A stretch of 64,000 nt of DNA. It comes from Streptomyces shenzhenensis. Lineage in GTDB: Bacteria; Actinomycetota; Actinomycetes; Streptomycetales; Streptomycetaceae. Every line of letters starts with the position of its first letter. Position 1 is the first letter of the stretch. Made by a program: the position numbers and the translations under genes. Below the pieces are notes generated by a model. The model was not told where the DNA came from. It worked only from the letters and a program-made list of their open reading frames with translations, and searched no databases. The stretch is from positions 124,001-188,000 of the forward strand of contig NZ_PENI01000003.1 in NCBI RefSeq assembly GCF_003688995.1, given 5' to 3'. Below, piece by piece: positions 14,931-23,856 of the stretch.

Positions 14931-17225
14931 TCAGCCGGCCGCCGGGAGCTGGGCGCGCAGCAGGGCCGGCAGCCGGGTGGTCCGGGGCTTGGCGGGGATC
15001 TCCGCGACCGCTCTCGGCAGCGCCTGCTCCACGCCGTGCACGACGGACAGATGGCGGCCGGCCCGGCCGAACGCCGTGTACACCCATGGCCTGTTGAGCG
15101 CCTGCGCGGCATCGCCGGGCAGCACCGCGACCACCGCCGGCCACCGGGCGCCCGCCGCCTGGTGCGCGGTCAGCGCCCATCCGTGCCGCACGGACCGCTC
15201 CACCTGCTCCCTCGCCACCACGACCGGCCCGCCCGCGCAGGACAGGTGCAGTCCGTCGGCGTCGGCCGTCACGACCTGGCCGGGGAGCGTACGGCCGGGA
15301 GCGGGGGAGTAGGCGATCCGGTCACCGGGGTCGAAGCCGCCGAAGCGGCCGGGGCCCGGATTGAGCCGCTCCTTGAGCGCCGCGTTGAGCGCGCGGGTCC
15401 CGGCCGCTCCGCCGTGCCCCGGTGTGATCACCACCGTCTGCTCGGCCGGGATGCCGATGGCCCGCGGCACCGAGTCCGCGACCAGCTGCACGGTCCGGTG
15501 CACGGCCTCGCCCGCGTCCCGCACGGGCACGATCACGACCTCCTTGCCGGGCGCCTCGACCTGGTTCAGTTCGCCGATGCCGATACCGGAGACGAGCTCG
15601 CCGAGCGGGCCGGGGTCGGGCACCCGGGAGGCGATCTGCGGGCACGCCCGGGTCACGAGCAGATCGGCGAAGACCCGGCCGGGCCCGGCCGACCACAGCA
15701 CCGCGGGGTCACCGGACAGCACCAGCCGGGCCCCGTCCGGCAGCGACTCCACGAGCAGGGCGGCGGTCTCGACGTCGAGCTGGGGCGCGTCGAGCACGAT
15801 CAGCAGATCGAGGTCCAGGGCGCCGTCCGCGTCCCGCCCCGGTCCCTCGGCGCCCGCCAGCAGCCCGGCCACGGTCGCGGTCCCGCAGCCGGTCCCGTCC
15901 TCCCGTCCGTCCGGCCGGTCGAAGCCGGCGAGCAGCGCCGCGCAGTCGTCCCGGCCACCGGCCGTGTACGCGGCGGCCCAGGCCCGCAGGCCCAGCGCGG
16001 GCGCCTCGTGCAGCAGGCGCGCCGGGTCGACGAGGGACGCGTGGCCGCCCGTGTGCAGCACCAGTCCGTGCCGCGCGACCGCCCCGATCAGCTCGCCCGC
16101 CGAGCCCCCCGCGGTGCCGGCCGCCCGCTCCCAGTCCTCAGTCGGGCCGTCCTCCTTCGGTACGGAGTTGACCAGCCGGGCCAGGCCGTCGGCGAGGCTC
16201 TCCTCGGCGAGCGCGTACCGCTCCAGGCCGACGAGGACCCGGACGGGCCGCTCCTCCTCTTCCTCGTCGGCTGCGCCTTCCGCGCCCTCCGTGCCTTGCG
16301 CGCCTTCCTTGTCGTTCTGTGCCGGCCGCGGCCGGGCCGGGGCGCCCGGCTCCTCCAGGGCGTCCTGGAAGACCAGGGCCTCGCCCTCCGCGAGCGTGCT
16401 CTGCACAGCCGCGTCCGGATCCGGCACGCCCCGCTGGGCCAGCGCGGCGAGCAGCGCGGACATCTCCAGGGCGGTGTGCCCGGCCAGTGCCGCCTGCTCC
16501 AGCAGCCAGCCCGTCACCGCCCGGCCGCGCCGCTCGTCGTCCGGGCCGCACTCGGCGCCGAGCAGCGCCCGTGCGAAGCCGTCGGCCTGTTCCGGCCGTA
16601 CACCGGTGACCCGCAGCAACAGCCAGGGATCGGACCGCAGCCGGGCCCCCGCGCCCTCGCCGAGCGCCGCGGCGACCTGGGGCGCGAGGCCCTCGGGAGC
16701 GCCGCCCTCGGCCAGCACCCCGCGTACCGCGTCGACCGCCGCCGGCGCCGGGGCGCTGGGTTCGGGGGCCGGGGCGGGCTGCGGCCGGCGCGCGGGCTCC
16801 GGGGTCGCCGGCCTGCGCGGGGCGGGCGCCGGTTCGTCGAAGGCCGCGGTGACGGGCCGCTCGCCGCTCTCCACCGCCCGCACGGCCGCGAGCAGATCGG
16901 CCGCCGTGCCGCTGAGCTTGGCGCCGCTCTCGACCGGACCCCTCTTCTCGGCCTTGCGCCGCTCGATCCGCTCCCGCTCGACGCGCTGTGCGGCGAGTTC
17001 CGCCGCCGCCTCGGACTGCTGGGCGGCGGCCTCGGTACCGCCCTCCCCGGCGGCGGCGCTGTCCTCGCCCGCGCTCTCCGCCCCGTCCGCGCTCTCCGCC
17101 CCGTCCGCGCTCTCCGTCCCGTCGGCGGGGTCCGTGGCGTCCGTGGCGTCCGTGGCGTCCGTGGGGTCTGTGGCCTCGGGGGTCCCCGGCCGGGCTTCCT
17201 CCGTGGTCTCCGGGTCCGTGCTCAC
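14931..17225 (-). CDS. RecD2-like helicase homologue lacking ATPase motifs
   Basis: 764 aa. Residues 1-165 are low complexity (DATDATDATD, ESADGAESADGAESAG, then Pro/Ala). Residues ~165-300 resemble the helix-hairpin-helix region of RecD2 (LRSDPWLLLRVTGVRPEQADGFARALLG). The remainder aligns by eye with the 1A/2A helicase core, but key residues are gone. The Walker A site reads HTGGHASLVDPARLL (391-405) with no GKT; motif II is LDAPQLD (478-484) instead of DEA; motif III LVLSGDPAVLWSAGPG is kept; the HKSQG of the C-terminal motif is HQAAG and YTAITRAK is YTAFGRAG. It is probably a non-hydrolysing DNA-binding or regulatory relative. The GTG start overlaps the aldo/keto reductase stop (GTGA), so the two are translated together. 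Confidence 0.75.
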   Translation of the reverse strand: MSTDPETTEEARPGTPEATDPTDATDATDATDPADGTESADGAESADGAESAGEDSAAAGEGGTEAAAQQSEAAAELAAQRVERERIERRKAEKRGPVESGAKLSGTAADLLAAVRAVESGERPVTAAFDEPAPAPRRPATPEPARRPQPAPAPEPSAPAPAAVDAVRGVLAEGGAPEGLAPQVAAALGEGAGARLRSDPWLLLRVTGVRPEQADGFARALLGAECGPDDERRGRAVTGWLLEQAALAGHTALEMSALLAALAQRGVPDPDAAVQSTLAEGEALVFQDALEEPGAPARPRPAQNDKEGAQGTEGAEGAADEEEEERPVRVLVGLERYALAEESLADGLARLVNSVPKEDGPTEDWERAAGTAGGSAGELIGAVARHGLVLHTGGHASLVDPARLLHEAPALGLRAWAAAYTAGGRDDCAALLAGFDRPDGREDGTGCGTATVAGLLAGAEGPGRDADGALDLDLLIVLDAPQLDVETAALLVESLPDGARLVLSGDPAVLWSAGPGRVFADLLVTRACPQIASRVPDPGPLGELVSGIGIGELNQVEAPGKEVVIVPVRDAGEAVHRTVQLVADSVPRAIGIPAEQTVVITPGHGGAAGTRALNAALKERLNPGPGRFGGFDPGDRIAYSPAPGRTLPGQVVTADADGLHLSCAGGPVVVAREQVERSVRHGWALTAHQAAGARWPAVVAVLPGDAAQALNRPWVYTAFGRAGRHLSVVHGVEQALPRAVAEIPAKPRTTRLPALLRAQLPAAG

Positions 17226-18205
17226 AGCGTGCTCCAGTCGTGATCGGGATAGCGGTGCAGGGGCGCCGACACGTCGTCGAGCGCTCGGCAGATCTCGTCA
17301 GGAAGACTAAGCGCCTCCACTGACAATGCGGCCGTGAGCTGCTGCGCGTTGCGCGCGCCGATGATCGGGGCGGCCACGCCTGGACGGTCGCGGACCCAGG
17401 CGAGTGCCACCTGGAGCGGGGTCACCGCGAGCCCGTCCGCCGCCGTCGCCACCGCGTCCACGATCCGGCTCGCGGTGTCGTCCAGGTACGGCGCGACGAA
17501 CGGCGCCATGTGCTCGGAGGCGCCGCGCGAGTCCGGGGGAGTCGCCTTGCGGTACTTGCCGGTCAGCACGCCGCGGCCGAGCGGGGAGGAGGGCAGCAGG
17601 CCGATGCCCAGGTCGAGGGCGGCGGGCAGCACTTCGCGCTCCACGCCGCGCTGGAGCAGCGAGTACTCCAGCTGTGTGCTCGCCAGCCGGGTGCGGGTGC
17701 CCGGCTGGGACAGCTGCCAGGTGGCGGCCTTGGCGAGCTGCCAGCCGCAGAAGTTGGAGATTCCCGCATAGCGCACGCGACCGCTGCTGACGGCCAGGTC
17801 GACGGCCTGAAGGGTCTCCTCCAGCGGGGTGTGCGGGTCGAAGGCGTGGATGTGCCAGACGTCGACGTAGTCCGTGCCGAGGCGGGCCAGGGAGGCGTCG
17901 AGCGCGGCGAGCAGATGGCCGCGCGAGCCGTCGAAGCGGCGGTCGGGGTCCGGTACGCTGCCCGCCTTCGTCGAGATGATCAGGTCCCGGCGCGGCACGA
18001 GCCCTTCTATCAGCTGTCCGAGCAGATACTCGGCCTCACCCGCGCCGTACACGTCCGCGGTGTCGACGAGGGTTCCGCCTGCCTCCCAGAACGCCTTCAG
18101 CATGTCCGCGGCGTCGTGCTCGTCGGTGTCCCGGCCCCAGGTGAGGGTGCCGAGCCCGATCCGGGACACGCGCAGGCCGGTACGGCCGAGATGCCTCTGC
18201 TCCAT
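17222..18205 (-). CDS. Aldo/keto reductase
   Basis: 327 aa from the ATG at 18205 (MEQRHLGRTGLRVSRIGLGTLTWG). The catalytic tetrad of the family is visible: Asp and Tyr in DTADVYGAGEAE, Lys in IISTKAG and His in DVWHIHAFD. NADPH-binding elements occur near the C terminus (GARNAQQLTAAL). It would reduce carbonyls with NADPH in the cytosol; substrate unknown. The longer open frame upstream to 18301 has no ribosome site. The stop overlaps the GTG of the RecD2-like gene by 4 bp, so the two form an operon, although no shared function is obvious. Confidence 0.9.
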   Translation of the reverse strand: MEQRHLGRTGLRVSRIGLGTLTWGRDTDEHDAADMLKAFWEAGGTLVDTADVYGAGEAEYLLGQLIEGLVPRRDLIISTKAGSVPDPDRRFDGSRGHLLAALDASLARLGTDYVDVWHIHAFDPHTPLEETLQAVDLAVSSGRVRYAGISNFCGWQLAKAATWQLSQPGTRTRLASTQLEYSLLQRGVEREVLPAALDLGIGLLPSSPLGRGVLTGKYRKATPPDSRGASEHMAPFVAPYLDDTASRIVDAVATAADGLAVTPLQVALAWVRDRPGVAAPIIGARNAQQLTAALSVEALSLPDEICRALDDVSAPLHRYPDHDWSTL

Positions 18206-18342
18206 GTCCGTCGACCCTACTGGCCAGAACTGGCCCCGTGGGCACCTGTGGACAACCGTTTTCCCCAGCACCCGGGCTCCCCTCGACCGTGTGTCGTCCA
18301 TGGCTCCCCGGGGCGCCGCTGCCGTCCGCTGCCGAGGCGCGC

Positions 18343-18348
18343 TAATGT
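18343..18348 (+). promoter_or_regulatory. -10 element of the LLM oxidoreductase gene
   Basis: TAATGT sits 42 bp before the ATG at 18391. A start near 18355 would give a ~36-nt leader containing the ribosome site AAGGGGA. No -35 box is convincing. Confidence 0.4.
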
Positions 18349-18390
18349 CTGCGGGACAGGGACGTTACTCACCGGTAAGGGGAATCGGCC

Positions 18391-19446
18391 ATGCAGCTCG
18401 GGATCAACCTGGGGTACTGGGGTGCCGGGATGGACGCGGACAATCTGGCCGTGGCGCAGGAGGCCGAACGGCTGGGATACGCCGTGTGTTGGGCCGCCGA
18501 GGTGTACGGATCGGACGCGGCCACCGTGCTGACCTGGGTCGCCGCGCACACGGAGCGGATCGACGTCGGCTCGGCCATCTTCCAGATCCCGGCCCGTCAG
18601 CCGGCGATGACCGCGATGACCGCCGCGACCCTCGACTCGCTCTCCGGCGGCCGCTTCCGGCTCGGCCTCGGCGTCTCCGGGCCGCAGGTCTCCGAGGGCT
18701 GGTACGGGGTCACGTTCGACAAGCCCCTCGCCCGCACCCGCGAGTACGTCGAGATCATCCGCCGGGTCATGACCCGCGAACGCCTGTCCTTCGAGGGCGA
18801 GCACTGGACGCTGCCGCTGCCCGGCGGCCCCGGCAAGCCGATCAAGCTGACCGTGCACCCGCAGCGCGAGCACATCCCGCTCTACATCGCCGCCATCGGA
18901 CCCAAGAACCTGGAACAGACCGGGGAGATCGCCGACGGGGCGCTGCTCATCTTCCCCTCGGCCGACCACCTGGAGGAGACGGCCGTCAAGCACCTGCGCG
19001 CCGGGCGCGAGAAGGCGGGCAAGGGCCTCGACGGGTTCGACATCTGCCCGACCGTGCCGCTCGCCGTCGGCGACGACAAGGACGTGTCGCAGCTCGCCGA
19101 CACCTTCCGCCCCTACACGGCCCTGTACGTCGGCGGCATGGGCAGCCGCAAGCAGAACTTCTACAACCAGCTCGCCCAGCGCATGGGGTACGAGAAGGAA
19201 GCCGCCGAGATCCAGGACAAGTACCTCTCGGGCGACAAGCAGGGCGCCGCGGCCGCCGTACCGCAGGACCTGATCGACCGGACCACCCTGCTCGGCTCCG
19301 TCGACCGCATCGCCGACCGCATGAGGGCCTACGCCGCGGCCGGGGTCACCACCCTCACCCTCGCCCCCGCGGGCTTCACGCTCGACGAGCGGATCGCCTC
19401 CCTGCGCGCAGGCACCGAGGCCCTGGACCGCGCGGGCCTCGCCTGA
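18391..19446 (+). CDS. LLM-class F420-dependent oxidoreductase
   Basis: 351 aa TIM-barrel protein of the luciferase-like monooxygenase superfamily. The start MQLGINLGYWGAGMDADNLAVAQEAERLGY and the core stretches AAHTERIDVGSAIFQIPARQPAMTAMTAATLD and GGRFRLGLGVSGPQVSEGWYG are characteristic. YIAAIGPKNLEQTGEIADGALLIF is the C-terminal half of the family signature. Actinobacterial members of this subgroup use deazaflavin F420 rather than FMN; that assignment is by family. The substrate is unknown. RBS AAGGGGA lies upstream of the ATG. It is a single gene followed by a strong hairpin. Confidence 0.9.
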   Translation: MQLGINLGYWGAGMDADNLAVAQEAERLGYAVCWAAEVYGSDAATVLTWVAAHTERIDVGSAIFQIPARQPAMTAMTAATLDSLSGGRFRLGLGVSGPQVSEGWYGVTFDKPLARTREYVEIIRRVMTRERLSFEGEHWTLPLPGGPGKPIKLTVHPQREHIPLYIAAIGPKNLEQTGEIADGALLIFPSADHLEETAVKHLRAGREKAGKGLDGFDICPTVPLAVGDDKDVSQLADTFRPYTALYVGGMGSRKQNFYNQLAQRMGYEKEAAEIQDKYLSGDKQGAAAAVPQDLIDRTTLLGSVDRIADRMRAYAAAGVTTLTLAPAGFTLDERIASLRAGTEALDRAGLA

Positions 19447-19481
19447 GACGAGGGGCCGACCGCGTCAGGAGAAGGGTCTTC

Positions 19482-19523
19482 ACGGCCGTGGTGGGGGCTC
19501 GGGGTCTTCCCCGCCACGGCCGT
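19482..19523 (+). terminator. Terminator after the LLM gene
   Basis: A 15-bp stem with a single G-U pair (ACGGCCGTGGTGGGG / CCCCGCCACGGCCGT) encloses a 12-nt loop, 36 bp after the stop. Confidence 0.75.
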
Positions 19524-19712
19524 CACGGGGAACAACGCGCCCGCACCCGCGCGGTTACGCCGCCGTCACGACCCGACTGCTCATCCGTTCGGCGGAGTTG
19601 TCCGACATACCTGTTGCGGCACCTTCTGCGCGGCATTTGACTCGTTCTTTGCGGAATCCCACGGAAACCGGCGGAGCCCCGCGGAACCCGCGCATCCAGG
19701 AAGGTGCCCACG

Positions 19713-20501
19713 ATGCTCTCGGCCAAGAGTCTGTTCCAGGAGATCCTCGACAACGACGAGTCCTTCCGGCTCTTCTGCTCCATCGCGGCCAGCGGGGAGG
19801 CACAGGGCGGCTGGGAGAACGGGCGGATCGCCGCACTGGTGCCGCAGAGCGAACGCGCGCTCGCCCCCAAGATCACCCGGCACGGCGCCGACGAGGACAA
19901 GCACGGGCGCATCTTCGACGCGCTCCTGAACAAGCGCGGTCTGCGCCCCGTCCCGGTCCCGCCCGAGACGGACTACACCATGCTCCTGGAACGCCACGGC
20001 ATAGGACTCGCCCACGAGAAGCTGCGGGCCGAGGCGCCGCTCACGGTCCAGGACCTCGTCGTCTACCTCGCCCACAGCCGGGTCACCGAGCAGCGCGCCG
20101 CCGAGCAGATGACGATGCTGCGCACCTACTTCGGCGACCACCCGGACATCGGCCGCGCCGTGAAGATGATCTCCAACGACGAGGACAACCACCTCGCCTA
20201 CTGCCACGAGGAACTGCTGCGCCTCGCACAGGCCGGCCACGGCCCCGCGATCCAGCGCGCCTTGCGCGCGTGCGCCCTGGCCGAGATCCGGATCTACCGG
20301 GACGTCAGCCTCGCCGTGATGGCCCACATGGGCCGCATCCTCGGCTGGTCCAGGACCAGGTCCGCGCTGCTCGCGGCCGGCATCCACGCCGTGTACGGGT
20401 ACGAGCGGGCGGCGGGCTGGCACCGCCTGGTGTCCCTGCGGATGCCCGAGCGCCGCAACGCGCTGGGCGGCCCCGCGCCCACCGCCCCCGAATTCGCCTG
20501 A
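19713..20501 (+). CDS. Ferritin-like di-iron domain protein
   Basis: 262 aa, all helical. Two metal-ligand style motifs recur: ADEDKHGRIFDALL (~residues 55-68) and NDEDNHLAYCHEELL (~155-169), together with EQRAAEQMTMLRTYF. Paired ExxH motifs like these carry the di-iron centre in ferritin-like/rubrerythrin-like proteins. The start is the ATG at 19713, with AGGAAGG 8 nt upstream; a GTG at 19704 is too close to that site. No membrane helix or signal is seen. Iron storage, oxidoreduction or stress protection are possible; none can be chosen from sequence. It is monocistronic and convergent with corA. Confidence 0.8.
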   Translation: MLSAKSLFQEILDNDESFRLFCSIAASGEAQGGWENGRIAALVPQSERALAPKITRHGADEDKHGRIFDALLNKRGLRPVPVPPETDYTMLLERHGIGLAHEKLRAEAPLTVQDLVVYLAHSRVTEQRAAEQMTMLRTYFGDHPDIGRAVKMISNDEDNHLAYCHEELLRLAQAGHGPAIQRALRACALAEIRIYRDVSLAVMAHMGRILGWSRTRSALLAAGIHAVYGYERAAGWHRLVSLRMPERRNALGGPAPTAPEFA

Positions 20502-20510
20502 CCACGCGCG

Positions 20511-21507
20511 TCACAGCCAGCCGCGCCGCTTGAACGTCCGGTACAGCACCACCTCCAGAGCCCCCATCACCCCGATCACCGCCGGATACGACCACAGCCA
20601 GTGCAGCTCCGGCATGTGGTCGAAGTTCATGCCGTAGATCCCCGCGATCAACGTGGGGATCGCGGCCATCGCCGCCCACGCGGAGATCTTCCGCATGTCG
20701 TCGTTCTGCCGGACGCTCATCTGCGCCAGATGCGCCGACAGGATGTCCGACACCAGCCGGTCAAGGCCCTCCACCGACTCGTTCACGCGCGTGAGGTGAT
20801 CGTTGACATCCCGGAAGAACGGACGCGCCTGCCTCCGCACGAACGGCACCGACCCGGCGTACGGGCCCAGCCCCGCGAGCCGGGACATCGGCATCGCCAG
20901 CGGCCCGGTGGCCCGGCGGAACTCCATGACCTGCCGCTTGAACGTGTAGATCCGCGACGCGGTGCGCGAGCCGCCGCCGGCCGGCGAGAACACCTCCGCC
21001 TCCAGCGCCTCCAGGTCACCGCCCAGCTCCGTGGCCACCTCCACGTAGTGGTCGACGACCGCGTCGGCGATCGCGTACAGCACCCCGGTCGGGCCGTGCC
21101 GCAGCGTGTCGTGCCGGTGCTCCAGCTCGCGCCGGACGGCGCCGAGCGGCGAGCCCTCGCCGTGCCGCACGGTCACCACGAAGGAGTCGCCGAGGAAGAG
21201 CATCACCTCGCCGGAGGCGACGATGCCGTTCTCCGGCTCGTACGTCACCGGCTTCAGCACCACGAACAGCGAGTCGTCGTACACCTCCAGCTTCGGCCGC
21301 TGATGCGCCTTCAGCGCGTCCTCCACGGCCCAGCGGATGCAGCCCGAACTCCTCGGTGACCAGGTCGAACTCCCGCTGCGTGGGCTCGTACAGCCCGATC
21401 CACAGGAAGCTGTCACCCCGCGCGCGGGCCTCGGCCAGGGCGTCCGAGAAGTCCCGCGGACCCTCCGTGCGGTGCCCGTCGCGGTAGATGGCACAGTCGA
21501 CGATCAC
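20511..21507 (-). pseudogene. corA: CorA magnesium/cobalt transporter, frameshifted
   Basis: The N-terminal part (MIVDCAIYRDGHRTEGPRDF ... VTEEFGLHPL) is in one frame from 21507. The remainder (AVEDALKAHQRPKLEVYDD ... to the stop at 20511) is in another. The switch is at 21329-21331, where CTGGGCCGTG replaces the expected CTGGCCGTG: one extra G. Otherwise the gene is complete: long helical cytosolic domain, the pore motif YGMNF with two C-terminal membrane helices, and the basic end KRRGWL. Intact length would be ~331 aa. With the shift, translation would continue in the wrong frame and give no transporter. It may be a real mutation or a one-base sequence error in a G-run. Confidence 0.85.
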
Positions 21508-21582
21508 GGGGGAATTGTCCCGTCACACCCGCACGACCGCACTTCGCGGCACCGGCACCCCCGGGTACCGCGGGCGGGCGCT

Positions 21583-21588
21583 TACCCT
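21583..21588 (+). promoter_or_regulatory. -10 element of a leaderless promoter
   Basis: TACCCT lies 7 nt before the ATG at 21596, which has no ribosome site. This spacing places the transcription start at the initiator codon. Confidence 0.55.
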
Positions 21589-21595
21589 GGGCCGC

Positions 21596-22282
21596 ATGCC
21601 CACGCTGATCCTCGTAAGGCACGGACGTTCCACCGCCAACACCGCGGGCGAGCTGGCCGGCTGGACGCCGGGCGTCGCCCTCGACGAGCGCGGGGCCGCA
21701 CAGGCCGCCGCACTGCCCGGACGGCTCGCCGCGCTCCCCCTCGCCGAAGTGGTCACGAGCCCCCTGCAACGCTGCCAGGAGACGATCCGGCCGCTCCTGG
21801 ACGCCCGGCCGGGGCTGAGCCCCCACACCGACGAACGGATCGGGGAGTGCCACTACGGCGACTGGACCGGACGCAAGCTCGCCGAACTCAGCGACGAACC
21901 GCTCATGCAGGTCGTACAGGCCCATCCGTCGGCCGCCGCGTTCCCCGGCGGCGAGTCCATGCGCGCCATGCAGACCCGCGCCGCGGAAGCCGTGCGCGAG
22001 TGGAACGCGCGCGTGGAACGCGACCACGGCGCGAACGCCGTGTACCTGATGTGCTCGCACGGCGACGTCATCAAGTCCCTCGTCGCGGACGCGCTCGGCC
22101 TGCACCTCGACCTGTTCCAGCGGATCTCCGTCGAGCCCTGCTCGGTCACGGCGATCCGGTACACGCGCCTGCGGCCGTTTCTCGTTCGCCTCGGTGACAC
22201 CGGGGATTTCGCCTCCCTTGTGCCCCACGAGGAACCCCCAGGGGAAGACGCTCCCGTCGGTGGCGGTGCGGGCGCACCGTGA
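21596..22282 (+). CDS. Histidine phosphatase family protein (MSMEG_4193-type)
   Basis: 228 aa. The phosphohistidine motif LVRHGRSTAN is at residues ~6-15 and the second catalytic His is in CSHGDVIKSL; SPLQRCQET and ERIGECHYGDWTG complete the branch-1 active site. The ATG at 21596 directly follows a -10 box, so it is probably leaderless. It heads a unit that continues with DUF3090, the SCO1664-family gene and mshC, an arrangement I recall as conserved in Actinobacteria. The C-terminal tail from ~215 is low complexity. It is a phosphomonoesterase by family; the physiological substrate is unknown. Confidence 0.88.
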   Translation: MPTLILVRHGRSTANTAGELAGWTPGVALDERGAAQAAALPGRLAALPLAEVVTSPLQRCQETIRPLLDARPGLSPHTDERIGECHYGDWTGRKLAELSDEPLMQVVQAHPSAAAFPGGESMRAMQTRAAEAVREWNARVERDHGANAVYLMCSHGDVIKSLVADALGLHLDLFQRISVEPCSVTAIRYTRLRPFLVRLGDTGDFASLVPHEEPPGEDAPVGGGAGAP

Positions 22283-22367
22283 TCGTCGGCCGCAGTAGGG
22301 TGAAGCGGTTGACATCATCGCGTTCACGCATGGACCTTCACGCATTCTCGATTCCAGGAGACAGGAC

Positions 22368-22958
22368 GTGTCCCGTCAGGTGTTCCTCTACGACCCCCCG
22401 GACCGCTTCGTGGCCGGTACGGTCGGGCTGCCCGGGCGCCGTACGTTCTTCCTCCAGGCTTCCGCCGGCCCCCGGGTGACCAGCGTGGCCCTGGAGAAGA
22501 CCCAGGTCGCCGCACTCGCGGAGCGCATGGACGAACTGCTCGACGAGGTGGTGCGGCGCAGCGGCGGCAGCGCGCCGGTGCCCGCGGTGGCCCCGAACGA
22601 GATCTCGGACAGCGCCCCGCTCGACACCCCCATCGAGGAGGAGTTCCGCGTCGGCACCATGGCCCTGGCCTGGGACGGCGAGGAACAGCGCATGATCGTC
22701 GAGGCCCAGGCGCTGGTCGAGCTGGACGCCGACTCCGACGAGGACCTCGCGGAGGCCGAGGAACGGCTGCTCCAGGACGAGGAGAACGGGCCCCCGATGC
22801 TGCGGGTCCGGCTGAGCGGCGCGCAGGCCAGAGCCTTCGCCAAGCGCGCCCTCGACGTCGTCAACGCCGGAAGGCCGCCGTGCCCGCTGTGCAGCCTGCC
22901 GCTCGATCCGGAAGGACACGTATGTCCGCGCCAGAACGGATACCGCCGCGGAGCGTGA
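22368..22958 (+). CDS. DUF3090-family protein
   Basis: 196 aa from a GTG with AGGAGACAGGAC upstream. The body starts [31 protein letters not shown] and is rich in beta strands and acidic helices ([21 protein letters not shown]). The C terminus carries a zinc-ribbon-like pattern CPLC-x7[13 protein letters not shown]. This is the DUF3090 family, restricted to Actinobacteria, function unknown. The next gene starts 37 bp before this stop, with its ribosome site inside the zinc-ribbon codons, so the two are translationally linked. Confidence 0.9.
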   Translation: MSRQVFLYDPPDRFVAGTVGLPGRRTFFLQASAGPRVTSVALEKTQVAALAERMDELLDEVVRRSGGSAPVPAVAPNEISDSAPLDTPIEEEFRVGTMALAWDGEEQRMIVEAQALVELDADSDEDLAEAEERLLQDEENGPPMLRVRLSGAQARAFAKRALDVVNAGRPPCPLCSLPLDPEGHVCPRQNGYRRGA

Positions 22959-23752
22959 CGCCCGCCGACGCCCCCGCCGAACTGCTCGCCAGGGGCGAGC
23001 TGAAGGTGCGCGGCCGCATCCGCGACGCGTCCAACGCCGCGCTGTTCTGCACGATCGCGTACGACGGTCAGGAAGCCTCCTGCGTCTACAAGCCGGCCGC
23101 CGGGGAACGCCCCCTGTGGGACTTCCCCGACGGCACCCTCGCCGAGCGCGAGGTCGCCGCCTACGAGGTCTCCGAGGCCACCGGCTGGGGGCTGGTACCG
23201 CCCACGGTGCTGCGGGACGGGCCCCACGGCGAGGGCATGTGCCAGCTGTGGATCGAGGCGGCCCCCGACGCCGAGCTGCTCGCCCTGGTCGACGCCGAGG
23301 AGCCGGAACCGGGCTGGAAGGCCATCGGCCTCGCCGAGGTCGGCGAGGGCCGCACGGCACTGCTCGTGCACGCCGACGACGAGCGGCTGCGCCGGCTCGC
23401 CGTCCTCGACGCCGTGATCAACAACGCCGACCGCAAGGGCGGCCATCTGCTGCCGACCGCCGACGGACGGCTGTACGGCATCGACCACGGGGTCACCTTC
23501 AACGCCGAGAACAAGCTGCGGACGCTGCTGTGGGGCTGGGCGGGCGAACCGCTCACCCCCGAGGCGGTCGACGTCCTCGAGGGCCTGCGCGACGGCCTGG
23601 GCGACGGCGGCGCACTGGCCGGCCGGCTGGCCGGGCTGATCACGGAGGCGGAGCTGGCAGCCACGCGCGCGCGTGTGGAGACCTTGCTCACGTCCGGGAC
23701 CCATCCGGAGCCGGGCGGGGAGTGGCCGGCGATTCCCTGGCCGCCCGTGTAG
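22922..23752 (+). CDS. SCO1664-family protein, PI3/4-kinase-like fold
   Basis: 276 aa. The middle contains a nucleotide-kinase-like pattern: a Lys in [18 protein letters not shown] (beta-3 lysine equivalent), a catalytic-loop-like [12 protein letters not shown] and a metal-loop-like [10 protein letters not shown]. This order (K ... NxxxRKxxH ... IDHG) is that of the phosphatidylinositol 3/4-kinase-like and HipA-like atypical kinases. The family is named after an S. coelicolor protein; activity is not known to me. The ATG at 22922 (GGAAGGA upstream) overlaps DUF3090. Linkage to mshC suggests a role in thiol metabolism or its control (inference). Confidence 0.82.
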   Translation: MSAPERIPPRSVTPADAPAELLARGELKVRGRIRDASNAALFCTIAYDGQEASCVYKPAAGERPLWDFPDGTLAEREVAAYEVSEATGWGLVPPTVLRDGPHGEGMCQLWIEAAPDAELLALVDAEEPEPGWKAIGLAEVGEGRTALLVHADDERLRRLAVLDAVINNADRKGGHLLPTADGRLYGIDHGVTFNAENKLRTLLWGWAGEPLTPEAVDVLEGLRDGLGDGGALAGRLAGLITEAELAATRARVETLLTSGTHPEPGGEWPAIPWPPV

Positions 23753-23843
23753 CGGGCGGCGGAGCACAGCGGCGGCCCCAACGCAAGATCGCCTTTCCGG
23801 CCATCCGGGCTGGTCCGGCTCGTATGCCGAACTCGCCGCCGGT

Positions 23844-23849
23844 TAGTCT
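23844..23849 (+). promoter_or_regulatory. -10 element of a leaderless mshC promoter
   Basis: TAGTCT is followed by 7 nt and the ATG at 23857. No ribosome site exists, and an in-frame ATG at 23851 would lie too close to the box, supporting 23857 as start. Confidence 0.5.
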
Positions 23850-23856
23850 CATGTAC

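Noticed and set aside
20511..21494. A CorA starting at 21494 in the downstream frame
   Set aside because: The first ~57 codons of that frame translate to Ser/Arg/Pro noise, while the true N terminus is in the other frame from 21507.
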